Of a DNA stretch of 16,464 nt, positions 13,694 through 16,464 are shown in pieces. The stretch's first letter is position 1, and each line of letters starts with the position of its first letter. Under the pieces are notes generated by a model. That model made no database searches, was not told the origin of the DNA, and saw nothing but the letters and a program-made list of their open reading frames with translations. The position numbers and the translations under genes are program-made. This stretch comes from JAICLL01 sp035252155 (lineage in GTDB: Bacteria > Planctomycetota > Planctomycetia > Pirellulales > JAICIG01), in NCBI GenBank assembly GCA_035252155.1, contig DATFDL010000032.1:1-16464 (forward strand), in the 5' to 3' direction.

Positions 13694-14859
13694 TTAGTTC
13701 CGCACGACACGCGACCATCCTCGGCGTCTCGGATGTCAGCTTGGGCTACGGAAGCCCTCAGGTGCCGACATTGCTGGAGTCGCTGGCCGACCATTATCCT
13801 GGGTGCGACGCCCTCGTGCTCGAACCCGACCAATCAGAGTTCCGGCCTCAGCCCGGCCGGTTCCCTCGGCTGCGAATCGAGCGCATTGCCACGCGCTTTC
13901 ACCCCCACAGCCCGCCCGGCATGATCGAATACAACACCCGGGTGGCCCGGACGCTCGATACGCTGGCGCCGGACGTGTTGGTCTTTTCGTCTCCCGTGGT
14001 GATCCCCTCGCTGTTGCGCGCGCGGCACCGACCGCGTTATTGCATTTATTACATGCTCGAATCGCTCGCCCATTACGACGGCGCGGGGTCGAGCGCGGCC
14101 AGATTCTTGCTAGACGCCCATCGGCAGGCGCGCTCGCGGATCGACCTGGTGGTGTTTCCTGAAGAAAACCGCGCCGCCGCCGACATCGTAAGGGCAGGTT
14201 ATGAAACGGTGCCGCTGGTGGTCTGTTATAACAGCATCAATCGCGCCGCGGTTGCCAAACGCGACGAGCCGCTGCCCACGAAAAACCGGCGTCTCCTATA
14301 TAGCGGCACGATCGACCCCCATTTAACTTTGGCCGACTTCTTTCTCGATCCCGAGGTCCGGGCGATGCCGCTCGATCTATGGGGCGTGGTGGGCGGCCGG
14401 GGAAAGGAAGCGTTCGAGCAGGCGCTGCACGGCGACGGCGAGCTACGCTACTGCGGCTACGTCGATTCGCTGCGCTTGGCCGAATTGCGCAAGCGCTACG
14501 CCTACTCCCTGATTCTCTGGTCGCCGGCGAACGAGAACACACTTTACGCTTGTCCCAACAAGCTCTTCGAGGCGATCGCCGATGGCGTGCCGCCGATTTC
14601 GACACCGCACCCGCAATGCAAGATGCTGATCGAGCGCTACGATTGCGGCATTGTGCTCGATGACTGGTCGCTCGACGCCTTTCTGCGCGGGACGAAGCAT
14701 GCGCTGGACCTCTTTGGCACACCGCGGTACGACGAGCTGGTGGCCAACTGCCGTCTGGCCGCCGAGCGCGAGCTGAATTGGGACGTCCAATTCGAGAAAA
14801 TCCGATCGAACCTGCCGCCGCGTTTGACTCAATCGGCATCCGGTCTGCCCAAGGAATGA
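13690..14859 (+). CDS. GT-B family glycosyltransferase
   Basis: A 389-residue protein with the two-lobe GT-B pattern. The N-lobe has 'ILGVSDVSLGYGSPQVPTLL' (10-29), then 'LDTLAPDVLVFSSPVVIPSL' (89-108). The C-lobe begins 'RRLLYSGTIDPHLTLADFF' (200-218), then 'ELRYCGYVDSLRLAELRKRY' (251-270) and the nucleotide-sugar block 'CPNKLFEAIADGVPPISTP' (288-306), typical of GT4-like enzymes. Length is normal. The ATG at 13690 overlaps the stop of the preceding gene by four bases (ATGA), with AAGG at 13679-13682, so translation is probably coupled and the two transferases likely act on the same glycan. The sugar specificity cannot be read from the sequence. Confidence 0.83.
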   Translation: MISSARHATILGVSDVSLGYGSPQVPTLLESLADHYPGCDALVLEPDQSEFRPQPGRFPRLRIERIATRFHPHSPPGMIEYNTRVARTLDTLAPDVLVFSSPVVIPSLLRARHRPRYCIYYMLESLAHYDGAGSSAARFLLDAHRQARSRIDLVVFPEENRAAADIVRAGYETVPLVVCYNSINRAAVAKRDEPLPTKNRRLLYSGTIDPHLTLADFFLDPEVRAMPLDLWGVVGGRGKEAFEQALHGDGELRYCGYVDSLRLAELRKRYAYSLILWSPANENTLYACPNKLFEAIADGVPPISTPHPQCKMLIERYDCGIVLDDWSLDAFLRGTKHALDLFGTPRYDELVANCRLAAERELNWDVQFEKIRSNLPPRLTQSASGLPKE

Positions 14860-14894
14860 GCGGCTGCGGCTCGAACAGCGAGGGAGGCTTCGCG

Positions 14895-16034
14895 ATGCTT
14901 GCGGGAATGGTTGCGTCAACAAGGTCATTTGGGCGGAGCATGGCGGCCGCTCTCTCGCGTCGTGCGGACCCGACGCTTAGCGATCAGGCCAAGACCGAGC
15001 CTGAGTATCCACCCACGGTTTATGGTGAGCGCATTCCTTGGGAGATACCAGTTCAACTGTGTTTGCGCGATGTGCTTCGCGAGGGCGATTGTGCGCTCGA
15101 TGTGGGTGCAAACATCGGAGGAGTAGGAATTGCGATGTCGCGCATGGTGGGAGCAAGCGGCTCCGTCCATGCCTTTGAAGCAAATCCAAGAACCTTGGCA
15201 CGACTGTACGCTGATCTGGCTGCTAATCACGTCACGCATGTTACCGTCGTTCCGAAGGCGGCCTGGTCGACTTCGGGAGAGCACATCTCGTTTTATTGCG
15301 ATACGAGCTATTACGCCGCGGGCTCAAGCATTTACCGTCGAGAGAAGACGTGGCAGGAGGTTCGCGTCCCGACGATCAGCCTCGATGACTACTGCCGCGT
15401 CAACCGGCTCGCCCCAAAAGCGGTCAAACTTGATGTCGAAGGAGCGGAGTTTGATGTGCTGCAGGGGGCCCAGTGGATTTTGGACCGTTATTCACCGGCG
15501 TTTGTATTGGAGTACCATCCGGCGGCCGAGCGCGGGAAAGACACCGTCGAGTTGCTCAGGTCGCGCGGTTATTCCACGTTCGACACGAATCTCTACCGAG
15601 AAGTCGACCGCGATTTCTATCTGAAGAACTTCGAGAAGGTGCCAACGGCCAATGTGTTGGCGGTTGCTACAGGTTCGGCCGCCCACACCAGGTATAGTCG
15701 ATTATCGCTGGTCGAAGAACACTCGGCCCGTTGCGCGGGTGAGCGTACAGACTGGCTGGCGCTGGACCAACCCGGACGTTTCGTGGTTGTCGCCGATTTC
15801 GAGGGCCCCAATGAGACTGAGGCGGTGCTGCGAGTCAGCGACTCGGACTCGCATAGTTTGGCATGCTTCCAGACGCAGGTCCAATATCTCAAGGAGCATT
15901 CTTGCTCACATCTTGTGATTGACATCGACCAACCCTGCCAGATTCGTTGCGAGCTATCCGCCGCCGATTCCGCGAGCGCGACCGTAGCATTACGGAACGT
16001 GAGAGTGATGCGCGTTTGTTTCGCGCCGGCTTAG
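14895..16034 (+). CDS. FkbM-family SAM methyltransferase with a C-terminal beta-rich module
   Basis: A 379-residue protein. The FkbM-type SAM domain spans about 45-260: motif I 'ALDVGANIGGVGIAMSRMVG' (67-86), 'GSVHAFEANPRTLARLYADL' (89-108), 'VVPKAAWSTSG' (118-128), 'VPTISLDDYC' (158-167) and 'KAVKLDVEGAEFDVLQGAQW' (175-194). FkbM enzymes usually O-methylate sugars or glycan-linked groups. Residues about 265-379 are extra for this family and look beta-rich: 'GERTDWLALDQPGRFVVVAD' through 'QIRCELSAADSASATVALRN'. They resemble the insert in the large glycosyltransferase two genes upstream. ATG 14895 is preferred because AGGGAGG (14881-14887) lies seven bases upstream; ATG 14856, overlapping the previous stop as ATGA, is the alternative. 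Codon use looks less GC-biased than in the neighbours. Confidence 0.85.
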   Translation: MLAGMVASTRSFGRSMAAALSRRADPTLSDQAKTEPEYPPTVYGERIPWEIPVQLCLRDVLREGDCALDVGANIGGVGIAMSRMVGASGSVHAFEANPRTLARLYADLAANHVTHVTVVPKAAWSTSGEHISFYCDTSYYAAGSSIYRREKTWQEVRVPTISLDDYCRVNRLAPKAVKLDVEGAEFDVLQGAQWILDRYSPAFVLEYHPAAERGKDTVELLRSRGYSTFDTNLYREVDRDFYLKNFEKVPTANVLAVATGSAAHTRYSRLSLVEEHSARCAGERTDWLALDQPGRFVVVADFEGPNETEAVLRVSDSDSHSLACFQTQVQYLKEHSCSHLVIDIDQPCQIRCELSAADSASATVALRNVRVMRVCFAPA

Positions 16035-16057
16035 TAAAGCTAGAACGAGCCACAATT

Positions 16058-16464
16058 ATGAACCTTGAGACCCCAGCAACCGTTGGCAATCACTTCACCG
16101 CGGGCTTCGCCGCCGTACCGCAAGCCGTGTGCGAGGCCCAGGCATCGTTCGGCTGTCGTGTGTGCGATTCTCGGCGGCTGGAGCCGGTGATCGATCTGGG
16201 CCACCAGCCGTGGTGCAACCATTTTTTGCGGGCCGAAGATGTTGGCCGTGAGCCGTTCTACCCGCTGCGCGTGGTCTATTGCCACGACTGCCGCACCGCC
16301 CAGCTCGACTACACCGTCAGCAAAGAGACGATGTTCGGCGACCATACCTATGTGTCGGGCATCACACGCTCGCTTTCCGATCATTTTCGCAACGTCGCCC
16401 GCGAGGTTGATGCGCGGTTCGGCGGCGATAAGAAGGCCCTCACCTTACCTCTCCCAGAGGGAGA
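16058..16464 (+). CDS. Zinc-binding-domain SAM C-methyltransferase, N-terminal part
   Basis: The first 135 residues of a gene that runs off the window. 'CRVCDSRRLEPVIDLGHQPW' (33-52, Cys33 and Cys36) and 'YPLRVVYCHDCRTAQLDYTV' (68-87, Cys75 and Cys78) are the two metal-binding CxxC pairs of the 'putative zinc-binding' domain. That domain precedes the SAM fold in NDP-sugar C-methyltransferases such as the TylC3/NovU group. 'ETMFGDHTYVSGITRSLSDH' follows, as usual. The SAM motif expected next (like 'VLDIGSNDG') is not reached; instead the frame reads 'LTLPLPEG' through what looks like a dispersed repeat. It starts 23 bases after the FkbM gene and probably belongs to the same operon, modifying a deoxysugar or similar precursor. 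Confidence 0.85.
   Translation, partial: MNLETPATVGNHFTAGFAAVPQAVCEAQASFGCRVCDSRRLEPVIDLGHQPWCNHFLRAEDVGREPFYPLRVVYCHDCRTAQLDYTVSKETMFGDHTYVSGITRSLSDHFRNVAREVDARFGGDKKALTLPLPEG
16438..16464 (+). repeat. CTCTCCC-type palindromic repeat inside a coding region, truncated by the window end
   Basis: The bases read CCTCACCTTACC, then CTCTCCC-AGA-GGGAGA, a palindrome cut off by the window end. Similar 'CCTCACCC...CTCTCCC.GAGGGAGAG' elements occur as dispersed intergenic repeats in many GC-rich bacteria (general knowledge, not checked here). Here it lies in frame within the methyltransferase gene. Confidence 0.5.

Noticed and set aside
1..16464. CRISPR array, tRNA, rRNA, riboswitch or defence island
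   Set aside because: No regularly spaced repeats, no cloverleaf or rRNA-like sequence and no defence genes beyond the single ParDE-type pair were seen.

Overview
The window looks like a chromosomal piece of a Planctomycetota bacterium, probably Pirellulales-like; this is an inference from gene content. The clues are a DUF1080 (3-keto-disaccharide hydrolase-type) protein, a leucine-rich-repeat protein with the planctomycete-style N-terminus 'FSLRTLL', high GC, EF-Ts with an unusual core motif, and intergenic spacers full of short palindromic and GCGA-type repeats.

Layout. (1) 1-450: the 3' end of a DUF1080 gene on the plus strand. (2) 486-2064, minus strand: an LRR membrane-anchored protein, then a ParD/ParE-type toxin-antitoxin pair with its own promoter and a palindromic operator candidate. 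(3) 2277-5524, plus strand: the conserved translation/nucleotide cluster rpsB-tsf-pyrH-frr, with a good sigma70-type promoter before rpsB. The tsf-pyrH and frr-downstream spacers carry a pair of 78-bp palindromes in opposite orientation and a pair of 25-bp G-rich repeats. (4) 5737-7512: a glycerophosphodiester phosphodiesterase (plus) converging on an unrecognised lipoprotein-like gene (minus). (5) 7771-9909: a membrane-anchored SurA/parvulin-like protein made of two tandem modules, behind a strong promoter. (6) 10137 to the window end: a plus-strand surface-glycan cluster: acyltransferase-3, a large GT-B glycosyltransferase, a second GT-B glycosyltransferase (ATGA overlap), an FkbM-type methyltransferase, and the start of a zinc-binding SAM C-methyltransferase-type gene that runs off the window.

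How the genes fit together. The rpsB-frr block is housekeeping. The last five genes plausibly assemble and decorate (acylate, O-methylate, C-methylate) a cell-surface polysaccharide. The most unusual feature there is an extra beta-rich module of about 100 residues. It appears to be inserted into the C-terminal lobe of the large glycosyltransferase and also appended to the FkbM methyltransferase, so two different enzyme folds in one cluster may share an accessory domain.

No rRNA, tRNA, CRISPR array, transposase or integrase was seen. No stretch longer than 300 bases lacks a gene; the longest spacer is 289 bases (3870-4158).
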